A DNA stretch of 64,000 nucleotides from Verrucomicrobiota bacterium (GCA_029573725.1 JAKQDQ010000041.1:62001-126000), one strand, 5' to 3'; positions 27,986 to 37,578 are shown, counted from the first letter of the stretch. The notes: generated by a model not told the origin, from the letters alone. A program made the numbers and translations.

Positions 27986-28537
27986 TCAATTACGTCCGCG
28001 GCGAATTTCGCGATCCGCCCGGAAGCTGGATTCCGTCACCGGACGGTAACCGAGCGCCTGGTTCAGGCGGCCGAACAGGGCAAAGAACATTGGTGCAGCG
28101 CCCCCGCCCGCCACGCTGACCACTGCCCATTGCCAGAGTGATCCCCAACCGAGCAGGGGGGATTGATCGAGCGTCAGCAGCAGCAGCACCGCGCACAAGG
28201 GGGCCGCCGCGCTGGCGGTCAGACCGAGCACAAACTGGGCATACACCTGGTCGCGTAACAACAGGTCGCGGCGAGGTTGCAACAACGCTCCAATCAACAG
28301 CAGGGGCAGCACGCTGACCCCCGGAGGATTCGCAGAAAGGGTGTCGAACAGCAACCCGCCCGCCCCGGCAAGCGCCACCATCATGAGGGGGCCGCACGTC
28401 AATGCCGTGTACACCATCAGGGCGGGCAGCAGATCAATTTGCGCGCCAAGCAGTGGACGCATGTTCAGCAGCGTGCCCTGCAGAAAAACGGCGAGCAGCG
28501 CCCCGAGCAAAATCAAGATCTTGGACAAAGTAATCAC
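27986..28537 (-). CDS. mreD: Rod shape-determining protein MreD
   Basis: 183 residues beginning with GTG 28537. An integral membrane protein with about five helices (ILILLGALLAVFLQGTLL, LLPALMVYTALTCG, VLPLLLIGALL). MreD links MreC to the SEDS/PBP elongation machinery. Sequence conservation in this family is low, so the call rests on size, topology and its place between mreC and mrdA. The N-terminus 'F.QGTLLN..PLLGAQIDLLP' does match the MreD pattern. The mreC stop lies 93 bp upstream. Confidence 0.85.
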   Translation of the reverse strand: MITLSKILILLGALLAVFLQGTLLNMRPLLGAQIDLLPALMVYTALTCGPLMMVALAGAGGLLFDTLSANPPGVSVLPLLLIGALLQPRRDLLLRDQVYAQFVLGLTASAAAPLCAVLLLLTLDQSPLLGWGSLWQWAVVSVAGGGAAPMFFALFGRLNQALGYRPVTESSFRADREIRRGRN

Positions 28538-28630
28538 GCTATCTCACCTGGTGGTTGGCGGGCCATTTCTGGTGGCCGGCTGGCCGATCAGGCCCGGCCC
28601 GGACGCAGGAACTCGATTTCTCCTGGAGCT

Positions 28631-29440
28631 TCATTGAAACAACACCCACACCTCCTCGAGTGAACCGAGGTTTGCGGACAGTTTGACGCCCACTTCCTGC
28701 ACCAGCCGGGACTCGGCGAGCCAGGGCGCCTCGGCAATGACGCCGATTTGAATCCCGCGGGGATAGAGGCGGGAAAGCTCACTCGTCACGACCCGGTCGC
28801 CCGGTTTGACCTTGGCATGGGTCGGCAGATTGGAGAGTTCAACAAACGATCCGTCGAACACCCGGCCTCCGGCGATGATCCCCTGGCTGCGCACATCGCC
28901 TTCCACCACGGCAGGGACTTTGCAGTTTGGATCCCCCACCAGCACGACCTGCGCCTTGGTGGGGTTCACCGTCAGCACTCGCCCGATCAAAAAACCTTCG
29001 GGTGAGAGCACCGGCAGGTCGTTGCTCAAGCCCTCCCGCGTGCCAAGATCAATTTGGAGGGTGCGCCACCAGTTGGCCGGATCGCGGTAAATGACCCGGG
29101 CCAGTCTCACGCGCCAGCGATTCTGCTTCTGCCAGTTCACCAGCTGGCGCAGGCGCTCATTTTCACTGGCCAGCGCCCGGGCTTCAACCACCTCCAGGCG
29201 GAGGGCCTGATTTTGCCGCGTGAGCGCGGCGTTGGCGGCAATCAGTTCCGACTTGGTCTGCAGATGGTCGCCGGTTTTTTCCGCCAGCCGGTGCGCGCCG
29301 TCCGCCAGGCCAAACAGCGGCAAAAAGACGCTGCCCAGGACCGCTTTCAGCCGCACCGCAGTGGGGCCCGGCAGATTCAACATCAGCAGGGCCAGCACGG
29401 CTGCCAGACCGACTAAAATATAATACGACCGTTTCGACAT
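28631..29440 (-). CDS. mreC: Rod shape-determining protein MreC
   Basis: 269 residues. One N-terminal membrane helix (YILVGLAAVLALLMLNLPG), a coiled-coil segment (~65-110, TKSELIAANAALTRQNQALRLE pattern), then the beta-rich MreC domain with VIYRDPANWWRTLQIDLG, VLSPEGFLIGRV and GDRVVTSELSRLYPRGIQIG. MreC is a periplasmic scaffold that couples the MreB filament to PBP2/RodA. It sits between mreB (60 bp) and mreD (93 bp) in the conserved order mreB-mreC-mreD. Confidence 0.94.
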   Translation of the reverse strand: MSKRSYYILVGLAAVLALLMLNLPGPTAVRLKAVLGSVFLPLFGLADGAHRLAEKTGDHLQTKSELIAANAALTRQNQALRLEVVEARALASENERLRQLVNWQKQNRWRVRLARVIYRDPANWWRTLQIDLGTREGLSNDLPVLSPEGFLIGRVLTVNPTKAQVVLVGDPNCKVPAVVEGDVRSQGIIAGGRVFDGSFVELSNLPTHAKVKPGDRVVTSELSRLYPRGIQIGVIAEAPWLAESRLVQEVGVKLSANLGSLEEVWVLFQ

Positions 29441-29500
29441 CGTTCGTGAGCGGCCCGGCTGTCAACCGAACCAGTCCCGGCGAACGCAGAGGCAGGAATT

Positions 29501-30526
29501 TTATTTGGAACCGCTGGTGACGCGTTTCAAGAATTGCAGTTCTTGCAGCACCCGTCCTGTTCCTTCGGCCACGGCTGTCAGCGGGTCATCCGCAATATGC
29601 ACGGGCAGCCCGGTCTCTTCCGCGACCAGACGATCAATGCCCCGCAACAACGCGCCCCCGCCCGCCATCACAATCCCCCGGTCCACCAGATCGGCCGCCA
29701 GTTCCGGCGGGCAACGTTCGAGTGTCAGGCGGATCGCTTCCAATATGCTCGAAAGCGGTTCTTGCAAGGCTTCCCGGATTTCCTCCGAACGAATGGTGAT
29801 CGTTTTGGGCAGCCCGGAACTCAAATCGCGGCCTTTTACTTCCATGGTTAATTCCTGCTCCTGCGGAAAGGCGGAACTGATCTTGATCTTGATTTCTTCC
29901 GCAGTGCGTTCGCCAATCATTAAATTGTAGGCCCGTTTCATGTGAGCGACAATGGTGTCATCAAACTCGTCCCCGCCCACCCGCAGGCTGCGGCTGAAGA
30001 CGATTCCGGCAAGCGAGATGATGGCAATTTCACAGGTGCCGCCCCCAATGTCCACGATCATGTTCCCGGCCGGTTCGTGGACCGGCAGACCGACGCCGAT
30101 GGCCGACGCCATCGGTTGTTCGATCAAATACACCTCGCGCGCCCCGGCGTGCGTGGCGGAATCCTTCACCGCCCGCTTTTCCACCTCCGTAATCCCCGAA
30201 GGCACGGCCACCACGACCCGCGGGGCAATCAGCTTGCGATGATGCACCTTTTGAATGAAGTGGCGCAGCATGGCCTCCGTGATCTCGAAATCGGCGATGA
30301 CGCCGTCTTTCATGGGCCGGATCGCCACGATGTTGCCGGGTGTGCGGCCCAGCATCCGCTTGGCTTCCTCGCCGACCGCCAACACGTTGGTGGTGCCCGC
30401 CTGAATCGCCACGACTGAAGGCTCCCGCAGGACAATGCCCCGATCCCGCACATAAACGAGCGAGTTCGCGGTCCCCAAGTCGATCCCAATGTCGTTGGAA
30501 AACAGGCTTTTAACTTGCGCTAACAT
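29501..30526 (-). CDS. mreB: Rod shape-determining actin-like protein MreB
   Basis: 341 residues, the usual length. MreB is a bacterial actin that polymerises on the inner face of the membrane and directs lateral wall synthesis. The actin-fold ATP motifs are clear: [22 protein letters not shown] (phosphate 1), [16 protein letters not shown] (phosphate 2) and [15 protein letters not shown] (adenosine). The N-terminal hydrophobic residues (MLAQVKSLF) may insert in the membrane. It is the first gene of the six-gene minus-strand cluster ending with the RNase E/G gene. The promoter should lie in 30527-30749, but no strong boxes were seen. Confidence 0.97.
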   Translation of the reverse strand: MLAQVKSLFSNDIGIDLGTANSLVYVRDRGIVLREPSVVAIQAGTTNVLAVGEEAKRMLGRTPGNIVAIRPMKDGVIADFEITEAMLRHFIQKVHHRKLIAPRVVVAVPSGITEVEKRAVKDSATHAGAREVYLIEQPMASAIGVGLPVHEPAGNMIVDIGGGTCEIAIISLAGIVFSRSLRVGGDEFDDTIVAHMKRAYNLMIGERTAEEIKIKISSAFPQEQELTMEVKGRDLSSGLPKTITIRSEEIREALQEPLSSILEAIRLTLERCPPELAADLVDRGIVMAGGGALLRGIDRLVAEETGLPVHIADDPLTAVAEGTGRVLQELQFLKRVTSGSK

Positions 30527-30749
30527 GAATCGAGCCTAACGGCGCACAGTAAAGAGAGGTTCAAGCCCACGGTCAAGCCCGGACCGAGCTGGTAAAGACG
30601 ACGGGTTTTCACGTAATTCGAGCCCGGCGCTGGAGGCGGCCGGACGGATCGTTGTGTTTTGGTTTTCAACGCGCATCGGGTAAGTTACGGTGTCGCGGTT
30701 GATGTCGTGCGCCGGATTCGCGACGTTTGGCATTTGTCAATGGAGGGTT

Positions 30750-31193
30750 ATGTATTTCAACTTCATCAAGCTTTTTCTGCGGCTTTCCCTGGCGGCCGGC
30801 TTCCTGTCAGCCGTGGCGGATCGTTTCGGCTGCTGGCACCAAAATGTGGCCTGGGGAAACTGGGAAAATTTTCTGAAATACACCGCCACGTTGACGCCGT
30901 GGCTGCCTGCGCCCTTGGTGCCGGTCGCGGGAATTCTCGCCACCGCCGCCGAGATCACGTTCGCGCTGGCCTTGCTTGTCGGGTTCCGCACCCGGCGGTT
31001 CGCGCAACTCAGCGGCGTCTTGCTGCTTGTGTTTGCTGTTTCCATGGCGGGATCACTGGGAATCAAACCGCCATTGGACTATTCCGTGTTTGCCGCCGCC
31101 GCCGCCGCGTTTGCGCTGTCGTTGCTGCCTGGAACCTTCCTGGAAATGGACGGCTGGCTTGCGCGTCGTTCGGGCAAGGGACGGGTGGAGTAG
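30750..31193 (+). CDS. DoxX-like membrane protein
   Basis: 147 residues. ATG 30750 is preceded by a good ribosome binding site (GGAGG at 30742-30746). There are four membrane helices (KLFLRLSLAAGFLSAVADR, VPVAGILATAAEITFALALLVG, LSGVLLLVFAVSMAGS, FAAAAAAFALSLL), the layout of the DoxX/DoxD family. The family has been linked to quinone or thiosulfate metabolism, but many members have no assigned role. It is divergent from mreB and followed by a hairpin-rich spacer before the RNase P RNA. Confidence 0.8.
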   Translation: MYFNFIKLFLRLSLAAGFLSAVADRFGCWHQNVAWGNWENFLKYTATLTPWLPAPLVPVAGILATAAEITFALALLVGFRTRRFAQLSGVLLLVFAVSMAGSLGIKPPLDYSVFAAAAAAFALSLLPGTFLEMDGWLARRSGKGRVE

Positions 31194-31237
31194 GGGAGCG
31201 GGAGGCCGGCTAGTTACTATGACATTTGCCGGGAGCG

Positions 31238-31317
31238 CAAGTGCGGTGGCTTTACCACCGCCTTGTGCGGCGGAACGTCTCCAGGGCCGTCTGGCGGGGC
31301 GACCGCTTCCAAAGCGG
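31238..31317. repeat. Three consecutive hairpins in the doxX-rnpB spacer
   Basis: First hairpin: GCGGTGG (31243-31249), loop CTTTA, CCACCGC (31255-31261), extended by CAAG/CTTG arms (31238-31241, 31262-31265) around a single-base bulge. Second: CCAG (31281-31284) with CTGG (31291-31294). Third: CCGCTT (31303-31308), loop CCA, AAGCGG (31312-31317). There is no T-tract. It could be a terminator region for the DoxX gene, a small structured RNA, or an interspersed palindromic element. Confidence 0.6.
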
Positions 31318-31437
31318 CGCAATGCCGTCAGAATCGGCAAAGGTCACTTCTGTGGTTCCTCAAGAATTGGCGCGTCTGGTTTCTCAGGAGCTTGAGCTTG
31401 TCGCCCCGGGGCGGTTGGCGTAGGTTGGCAGCGGTCT

Positions 31438-31848
31438 GGGAAGAGGGGAGAATCGCTCGCAGCGCAAGTTGCGGGAGGAAAGTCCGAACACCATAGAGCG
31501 CGATGCCGCGTAACCGGGAAGTGGGCCGCAAGGTCGGACTTGGCGGATACACGCGGGCAGCGACGACGCGAGTTGTCCTGACGGAAAGTGCCACAGAGAA
31601 GAGACAGCCGGGAGCGGCAGCAATGTCACTCCAGGTGATGGTGAAAAGGTGCGGTAAGAGCGCACCGCGCGAAGCGCAAGCGACGCGGCAGGGAAAACCC
31701 CATCGGGTGCAAGGCCAAATAGGAGACCGGGAAATGGCTCGTTTCGCGTTCGTGAAAGCGAACAGGTCTCGGGTATCGGCCGCTGAGACAAATGATTCTC
31801 GCCCCTTCAGCAGTGCAGGGGAACAGAATTCGGCTTACACCTCTTCCC
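31438..31848 (+). ncRNA. rnpB: RNase P RNA (class A)
   Basis: Catalytic RNA that trims tRNA 5' leaders. The universal landmarks are present in order: GAGGAAAGTCCGAACACC with ATAGAGC (CR-I, ~31470-31500), GTGCCACAGAGA (~31589), GGTGAAAAGGTGCGGTAAGAGCGCACC (~31637-31666, P11/P12 region), AACCCCATCGGGTGCAAGGCCAAATAGG (CR-V neighbourhood, ~31697-31725), and ACAGAATTCGGCTTAC at the 3' end. P1 is formed by GGGAAGAGG (31438-31446) pairing with CCTCTTCCC (31840-31848), which sets the boundaries to within a few bases. Confidence 0.96.
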
Positions 31849-32068
31849 CGACCACAACCAAAGCCTGCGCCTCCCACCGCGTCCCCCTCCGCGCACGACC
31901 GGACTGCGCCGGGACGCGAGTTCGAATTGCTTGCGATGGCGCGACACGGGAAGGCATTTGGGCCGGGGAGAAAAGCGGGAACAGCAAACCCGCACCCGTA
32001 TCCCGGGTGCTGCCGGAAACTTCTGGCGCAACGGAGCGGGACGGTTCCCGTGTGCATGGATGAACGTA

Positions 32069-32413
32069 ATGAAGATCAAAAATTTGCGGGGAGAATGCCA
32101 GCATTGCGGAAAGCCGCTTGAGTTCCATGCCGAACACACAGGCACCGTGGCGGCATGTCCGCATTGCGGCAGGCAAACGGAATTGTGGCTGGCCATGCCG
32201 CGGGTGGATGCGGCGCCGCAGCGCCGCCGTGCCATGATCTTCTTCGTGGTGGCAATGGCGATTTTGCTGGCGGGACTAGTGGCACTGCGCTGGGTTTTCC
32301 TGCGCGCACAAAGCCGGGTCAAACCGCCCAACCAATCCACGCCACCCGATCTGTCCCAGCAGCTCCACTTCCCCCTGGATTTTCAGAGCGGCCCGGGTCG
32401 GGAGCGCAGATAG
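32069..32413 (+). CDS. Zinc-ribbon protein with one membrane helix
   Basis: 114 residues from ATG 32069 (an ATG 9 bp earlier is also possible). An N-terminal zinc ribbon has two CxxC pairs (CQHCGKPLEF and ACPHCGRQ), followed by a basic stretch and one membrane helix (AMIFFVVAMAILLAGLVALRWVF), then a Pro-rich tail. The topology suggests a cytoplasmic metal-binding head attached to the inner membrane. Such short FmdB/zinc-ribbon-like membrane proteins are common in Verrucomicrobiota and have no assigned function. It lies 220 bp after rnpB and converges on the AsmA-like gene. Confidence 0.7.
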   Translation: MKIKNLRGECQHCGKPLEFHAEHTGTVAACPHCGRQTELWLAMPRVDAAPQRRRAMIFFVVAMAILLAGLVALRWVFLRAQSRVKPPNQSTPPDLSQQLHFPLDFQSGPGRERR

Positions 32414-32431
32414 GGCGTCAACAAGGCGTGA

Positions 32432-35400
32432 CTAATTCTTGGGCTTTCTAAACAGGTTGAGCAGATCGCCCACAGGATCAGCCGGAGGCGGATTGGTGGC
32501 CGGCGCGTTCGTGTGCATGTTGGCAGAATCGGCCGCGGTGGGTTTCCCCCCCAGGAGCGCGCTGACCTCGCCCAGCACCTCGCCGGCTTTGCCACCGAGC
32601 ACGTTGCCGAGGCTGCCGGCGGTCAAGGCCAGGATCACCGTTTTGTCCGTTTTGACTTCCGGATTGCCCAGCGTGCCGCTCAGGCGGGCAAACGCGGGCA
32701 GGGCGACGTAGGCGTTGTTGGTTGCCGGATTCGCGAGGCGCAAATTTTTGGCCAATCGACTGGCCAGAGAAATTTCGAGATTTTGGTTCAAGGGCGAGGC
32801 GCTCAGCACGTCGGCAATGGGAACAACTCCGCGCGTGGTCGCGATGAAAGCATCGCTGTGCGCAATAAAATCGGGGATCTCGATCTGCCCGGCGGCAGCG
32901 CGAAGGTCGGCGTTGAGATAGTTCAAGGGGGAGTCGAGCAGTTCGGGCGCGCCCAGCACAAGGGCGATGGGAGTGATGATTGCGCGGAGTTTGGGGCCGG
33001 CGATCTGAATATTGGCATTGGTGAAACTGAAATGCGCTGAAGCATTGAGAGCGCGGCGCAGGCTGGTCCCGGTCAGGCCGGTTCCTTGCATATCCATCCG
33101 GGCCGTCAGCAGGCCAGCAGCGTGGTCCCGGTAATGCGGAGAGAAGGTGTTGGCCAGCGGGGCAACGGGCACGTTCGAAGCGTTGCAGGTCACGACATAT
33201 TGGTAACCGGGAATTCCCAGATCCAAATCGGCCTTGGCGCTGATGGGCGCGTTATTCAGGGAAAATTCCACCGGCTGGAGCGCGAGCCGATGAGGGGTCA
33301 GCCTTGCCGTCACCCGAAGGTTCTGTGCGTCGATTTCGCGGAGATAAAGGCGCTGAATCGTCGTTGCCAAGGTGAAGTTCTGAAACGGGAGCCGCACGGG
33401 CGCCGGCTCGACGTTTTGCGCCAGGTCCGGAGCCGGGGCGGGGGAGGGGGGCGAGCTGGTGTCCGGGCTGCTGCCGGCAACCAAATCGTAGTAGGGTGTC
33501 AGATCCAGGGTGTCCGCCGTCAATTCCAGTTGGCCGGTGATGGCGTTGGAGGTGGAGAAGTCCATGTTGCCGGCGAGGTGCAGCTCGTTCCTGGCGCGCT
33601 CGGTCGGGTCAAGCAACAGCCGGGCCTGTCGGATTTCCAGGGTGTGATCCCGCAACGCAAGGTCCCAATGCACGGCGCTGCTGAACGCGTCGAAGAGATG
33701 GCCGTTATAACGGCCGCGCAAGCCGGCCAAGGCCAGCTGACCCGTGACCGTTTGCGTGGCGGACTTTTGCAGCAGACGGGTCTGGAGGGTCAGTGTGCCG
33801 GCAGAGAATTCCGCGCCCTCCTGTGGGAACACCTCCAACAAACCCGGCACCGCGACCTGGGCACTCGCCCGCAAATCGGCATCCTGAGTGTCGGTGTGGA
33901 AGTTGCCGCTGACTGAAGCCGTGAGCACGGGTTGCTTTTGCCGGGCCAGGTCGAGCTGCAATTTGTCAATTTGGAATTGCGCCATCCCGGCCACCTGACC
34001 TTGGGTGACCAGTTGCACGTCCAGCCCGGCGAGGTGCAGATCGTCCAGCTTGGCCGCGAGGTGACTGACGTGGGTTTCCAGGTGGAATCGTAATGCGGAC
34101 GCGCCCTTTTCCGCGGTCACGCGGGCGTTGGCGTTGATCACTCCGGCGGGCGCGAGATCGGCGGCAAACGCCCGCCAGTCGGCCAGGTTCAAGTTGGTCA
34201 CGGCCAGCTGCAGCGTTGCGTCGTCCAGTGCCGTGGTGGCACTGCCGAAGACCAGGCCCATGGGTCGCGTCAAGGTGGCCTGGAACACCGGCTGTGCATC
34301 CTGCGTGCCGGTGACGTCGAGTGTGTTGAGCAGCACAGAACGACTGGGTTGATTCCAGGTCAGATCGTAATCACAACGCAACGCGGAGGTCGGCGTGGTT
34401 TGGTTTTTGTAGATGATTTGGAGCCGATCGAGATTGATTTGGCCGCTGGCGGAAAGCCGGTCCCCACCGTTCTCAATCCGAAGGTCGCTGTTGGCATTGA
34501 GCACGGTTGAACCAAAGTCCAGTCCGGCGACCGCTCCCGCCAGATTCAGCACCGTGCGGTCCACCGCGGCAAGTTGCACCTTCAACCGGCCTTCGCGGTT
34601 GGCGGCATCGAACGGTCCGGTGATCTCCAATTGCGCGAGCCGGGTGTCGCCCTTGAGGAACTGCAGGGCGAGTTGTTTGACTTCCGTGGGGGTGACGTGG
34701 CAGTCAAGATGTGCCGAGAGGTTGGCAGCTTCGGCGAAGTTCCCGCCCGCCTTCTCCACGGCAAGGGCGGTGCTGCCGGTGAGGTTGTCCGGCCACAGGG
34801 TGGGGGCGAGATGGAAGTCGAACCGTCCGGAAAGCGCCGCAGCAAGCGTGTCGTGCCCTGTCGCACCCGCAGTCTCAATCTCGAGGCGGGCGGCCATTTC
34901 GAGGCGGCCCGCGCCGTCATTCCGGATGTCCACGGCAGTAAGATTTAATCCGGACAAGGTCCTCCGCACCGTGCCACCGTCCCGGGCGTGCATTTCGTGC
35001 TGGAGCGTCGCGTTTTTGATCGTGAGCTGCTTGAGATACACGGTCGGTGGTTTTGCCGCGCGGTCGGTGGGTGCTGGCGGTGTGTGTGTGTTGTCATCGG
35101 ACGCGTCCACCAATGGATCCAAGTTGCTGGTGCCATCCGCAAGTTGTTGGAGGGTGACGACCGGTGATTCAATGGTAATCTCGTCAATTTTCAAATGACC
35201 ACGGAGCAGAGCCGGTCCGTGATAGCGCACCCGGATCAAGTCAACCGCCAGGAGCCGGGCGGCACCCTGCGGGGTGATTTTCAGCCCTTTGATTGTCACT
35301 TGGGAAAACGGGCTGAACTGGAGTTCGGTGGCGGTCACTTCGGCGTGCAGCGCCCTGCCCACCCTGGGCAGCACCACGCCTTTAAGGAAAAAGGAGCTGG

Positions 35401-35521
35401 TCAAAACGAAATATGCGCTGATCACCAGGATTAGGCCAACGCCCAGCACCCAGCGCCATTTTCCCCGCCGGCCTTTCGCGCGCGGCGTGGCAGCAGTGGC
35501 AGCCAGTTTATTATCAACCAT
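32432..35521 (-). CDS. AsmA-like protein (bridge-type envelope lipid-transport superfamily)
   Basis: 1029 residues from ATG 35521; a frame extending 210 bp upstream lacks a signal and is ignored. One N-terminal anchor (WVLGVGLILVISAYFVLTSSFFL) is followed by the AsmA opening motif (VTATELQFSPFSQVTIKGLKI, KIDEITIESPVVTLQQL). A long run of beta-strand repeats makes up the middle. The AsmA-2-type C-terminus includes a Q..LE.S...RLAK..RLANP segment near residue 920 and ends in a Pro/Asn-rich tail. Family members (AsmA, TamB, YhdP) span the periplasm and move phospholipids to the outer membrane; this role is inferred by fold. Confidence 0.82.
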   Translation of the reverse strand: MVDNKLAATAATPRAKGRRGKWRWVLGVGLILVISAYFVLTSSFFLKGVVLPRVGRALHAEVTATELQFSPFSQVTIKGLKITPQGAARLLAVDLIRVRYHGPALLRGHLKIDEITIESPVVTLQQLADGTSNLDPLVDASDDNTHTPPAPTDRAAKPPTVYLKQLTIKNATLQHEMHARDGGTVRRTLSGLNLTAVDIRNDGAGRLEMAARLEIETAGATGHDTLAAALSGRFDFHLAPTLWPDNLTGSTALAVEKAGGNFAEAANLSAHLDCHVTPTEVKQLALQFLKGDTRLAQLEITGPFDAANREGRLKVQLAAVDRTVLNLAGAVAGLDFGSTVLNANSDLRIENGGDRLSASGQINLDRLQIIYKNQTTPTSALRCDYDLTWNQPSRSVLLNTLDVTGTQDAQPVFQATLTRPMGLVFGSATTALDDATLQLAVTNLNLADWRAFAADLAPAGVINANARVTAEKGASALRFHLETHVSHLAAKLDDLHLAGLDVQLVTQGQVAGMAQFQIDKLQLDLARQKQPVLTASVSGNFHTDTQDADLRASAQVAVPGLLEVFPQEGAEFSAGTLTLQTRLLQKSATQTVTGQLALAGLRGRYNGHLFDAFSSAVHWDLALRDHTLEIRQARLLLDPTERARNELHLAGNMDFSTSNAITGQLELTADTLDLTPYYDLVAGSSPDTSSPPSPAPAPDLAQNVEPAPVRLPFQNFTLATTIQRLYLREIDAQNLRVTARLTPHRLALQPVEFSLNNAPISAKADLDLGIPGYQYVVTCNASNVPVAPLANTFSPHYRDHAAGLLTARMDMQGTGLTGTSLRRALNASAHFSFTNANIQIAGPKLRAIITPIALVLGAPELLDSPLNYLNADLRAAAGQIEIPDFIAHSDAFIATTRGVVPIADVLSASPLNQNLEISLASRLAKNLRLANPATNNAYVALPAFARLSGTLGNPEVKTDKTVILALTAGSLGNVLGGKAGEVLGEVSALLGGKPTAADSANMHTNAPATNPPPADPVGDLLNLFRKPKN

Positions 35522-35851
35522 AATCAGAACCTTGAGCGGTGCGTCCTTCCCGTAGAATTCCAGGGAACGCCTCGGCGGGACAACCTTACCGGTTGCGCGT
35601 CCGGTTTCAAATGGTTTGTTCGCCGGACGCCCGCTGCATCGGAGGACCGTTGCCTGGTCTGCGTTCCTGTTCAAACACCGAAAGCTCAACCGGTGCGACG
35701 CGCCATCCGGTTGTTCCCGCACCCGCGGCAAGCGGGCGAATGCGCCGGCGCATTGCGCCGCAGTTCATTCCGGAGCCGTTCGAGAAGAGGGGCGGGCCGG
35801 TCAACGCGTCCCGCCGCCTCCCGGGCGCGATGCGGCGGGCGTGACGGCCAG
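35522..35851. other. Intergenic region with small palindromes
   Basis: 330 bp without a convincing gene. It holds a perfect 16-bp palindrome, AATGCGCC/GGCGCATT (35739-35754). Nearer the glutamine synthetase gene is an 8-bp-stem hairpin, CCCGCCGC (35810-35817) with GCGGCGGG (35832-35839), 13 bp beyond that gene's stop in the direction of transcription. The latter may be its terminator, although a T-tract is absent. Confidence 0.4.
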
Positions 35852-36895
35852 TCAGGCGGCGGAGCTGCGACCGTCAGCAGCAGGTACGGTGGCGATGGTC
35901 CGCAGGATGCGGCTGGCAACCTTGTAAGGATCGCTCTGCGAATTCGGCCGCCGGTCTTCAAGGTAACCCTTGTAATCGTTGTTGACGAAGCTGTGGGGTA
36001 CGCGGATGGATGCCCCACGATTGGCCACGCCGTAGTTGAATTTGTCAATGGACTGGGTTTCGTGCAGGCCGGTCAGGCGGAGATGGTTGTCCGGACCGTA
36101 AACCGCGATGTGTTCGTTTTTGTATTTGTCAAACGCCGCCATCAACCTTTCAAAGTAGTCCTTGCCGCCGACTTCGCGCATGTAGGTTGTGGAAAAATTG
36201 GTATGCATTCCGGAGCCGTTCCAATCCACGTCCTTGCCGAGCGGTTTGCAGTGCCAGTTCACATCCACCTTGTAGCCTTCGCATAGTCGCATGAGCAGGT
36301 ACCGCGCAACCCACACCTGGTCGGCCGCCGTTCGCGAGCCTTTGCCGAAAATCTGGAATTCCCACTGGCCCTTGGCCACCTCCGCATTGATTCCTTCGAG
36401 GTTGAGGTGCGCATCCAGGCAAAGATCCACGTGTTTTTCGACGATCTCCCGGGCGATGCTGCCCATGCTGTCAAATCCGACGCCGGTGTAGTAAAGCCCC
36501 TGGGGATAGGGAAACCCGGTTTCTGGAAAGCCCAACGGCTTGCCGTCCTGATAGAGGAAAAACTCCTGCTCGAAGCCAAACCAGGCGCCCGCGTCGTCTG
36601 GAACGGTCGCCCGGCTGTTGCTCAGGTGCGGGGTTTTGCCGTCCGGCATCAGCACTTCGGACATGACCAGCACGCCATTGCGGCGCGTGCTGTCGGGATA
36701 ACACGCAACGGGGCGGAGCACACAATCGGAGCTGCGCCCCTCGGCCTGCCGGGTTGAACTGCCGTCAAATCCCCACAGGGGAAGCTCCTCCAGTTCGGGG
36801 AAGGAGTTGAATTCGCGGATCAGGGTTTTACTGCGGAGATTGGCGGTGGGTTCATAGCCATCGAGCCAAATGTATTCCAATTTATATTTAACCAT
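35852..36895 (-). CDS. glnII: Glutamine synthetase type II (eukaryote-like GSII)
   Basis: 347 residues from ATG 36895. It makes glutamine from glutamate, ammonia and ATP. The short length (GSI is ~470) and signatures mark it as GSII: KLEYIWLDGYEPTANLRSKT, WGFDGSSTRQAEGRSSDCVLRPVA, FGFEQEFFLYQDGKPLGFP, DAHLNLEGINAEVAKGQWEFQIF, DWNGSGMHTNFST, and ANRGASIRVP (ATP-binding). No adenylylation-site loop of GSI is present, so control by GlnE-type adenylylation is not expected. It stands alone between the AsmA-like gene and the divergent kinase gene. GSII is known in Rhizobiales, actinomycetes and some Verrucomicrobia/Planctomycetes. Confidence 0.95.
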   Translation of the reverse strand: MVKYKLEYIWLDGYEPTANLRSKTLIREFNSFPELEELPLWGFDGSSTRQAEGRSSDCVLRPVACYPDSTRRNGVLVMSEVLMPDGKTPHLSNSRATVPDDAGAWFGFEQEFFLYQDGKPLGFPETGFPYPQGLYYTGVGFDSMGSIAREIVEKHVDLCLDAHLNLEGINAEVAKGQWEFQIFGKGSRTAADQVWVARYLLMRLCEGYKVDVNWHCKPLGKDVDWNGSGMHTNFSTTYMREVGGKDYFERLMAAFDKYKNEHIAVYGPDNHLRLTGLHETQSIDKFNYGVANRGASIRVPHSFVNNDYKGYLEDRRPNSQSDPYKVASRILRTIATVPAADGRSSAA

Positions 36896-37179
36896 GCGTG
36901 TGTGGTGGTTGTTGCGCGCGTGTGCAGGACGGGCCGCCGGAACCCGCATTGCGGGGGCCGGCCGCCGCCAATCGACGCGCCTGCATTTCAACAGGTGGCG
37001 GGGTGTGTCGCAAGCACTTTGCGCCGCGCCGCGTGGCGCGCCAATACCGGGCCGTTTGCGTAACGGCGCATTCCCGGAGGCGGACGGCCGCCGGCAGGGC
37101 GTGGATTTGAGGCGCGGTTTGGAGCTTTTCCCCGTTCGGGAACTGCCGCACACTGGCGCGAGACGAAGGACGCAGGCGG

Positions 37180-37578
37180 ATGCTGAAAGTAAAAGACACT
37201 TTACGCGCCACGGTGAATCTGACGTTCGATGGGCGGGTGGTGAAAACCTACCATGGAGCGGATGCGGCGCAGCGCTTTGACAATGAGGTGCAGGTGCTGA
37301 AACACCTGGAAACCCGGGGCTGTCCCTTTGTGCCCCGTCTCCTGGAGGCGGATCGTGAAAAGCTGCGGATTGTGACCACCAACTGTGGTTCGCGGGTCGA
37401 GCGGGTGAGCGAGGATCGCGTGCAGGAGCTCTTCGCCGAACTGCGGCAATACGGCGTCCGGCACGATGATCCCGACGTGCGCAACATCACCTATCGCCAG
37501 CAGGACGGGCGGTTCTGCGTGATTGATTTCGAGTTCGCGACCCTGTTGCGCGGCGAACAACCGGCCGGGCCCCAATGA
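37180..37578 (+). CDS. Minimal protein kinase-like protein
   Basis: 132 residues, far shorter than a normal ~270-residue kinase. The essential kinase residues are nevertheless in place: K22 (VVKTYHG), αC-type E36, catalytic loop H95-D96-D97-PDVR-N102 (spacing as in HRDxxxxN) and metal-binding D116-F117-E118 instead of DFG. The N-lobe glycine loop is poorly defined, and almost nothing follows the DFE motif, so the activation segment and the C-lobe helices are absent. RIO/Bud32-like small kinases are the closest analogues by layout. ATP-dependent phosphorylation is inferred. The stop overlaps the start of the PP2C gene (ATGA), so the two are translationally coupled. Confidence 0.75.
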   Translation: MLKVKDTLRATVNLTFDGRVVKTYHGADAAQRFDNEVQVLKHLETRGCPFVPRLLEADREKLRIVTTNCGSRVERVSEDRVQELFAELRQYGVRHDDPDVRNITYRQQDGRFCVIDFEFATLLRGEQPAGPQ

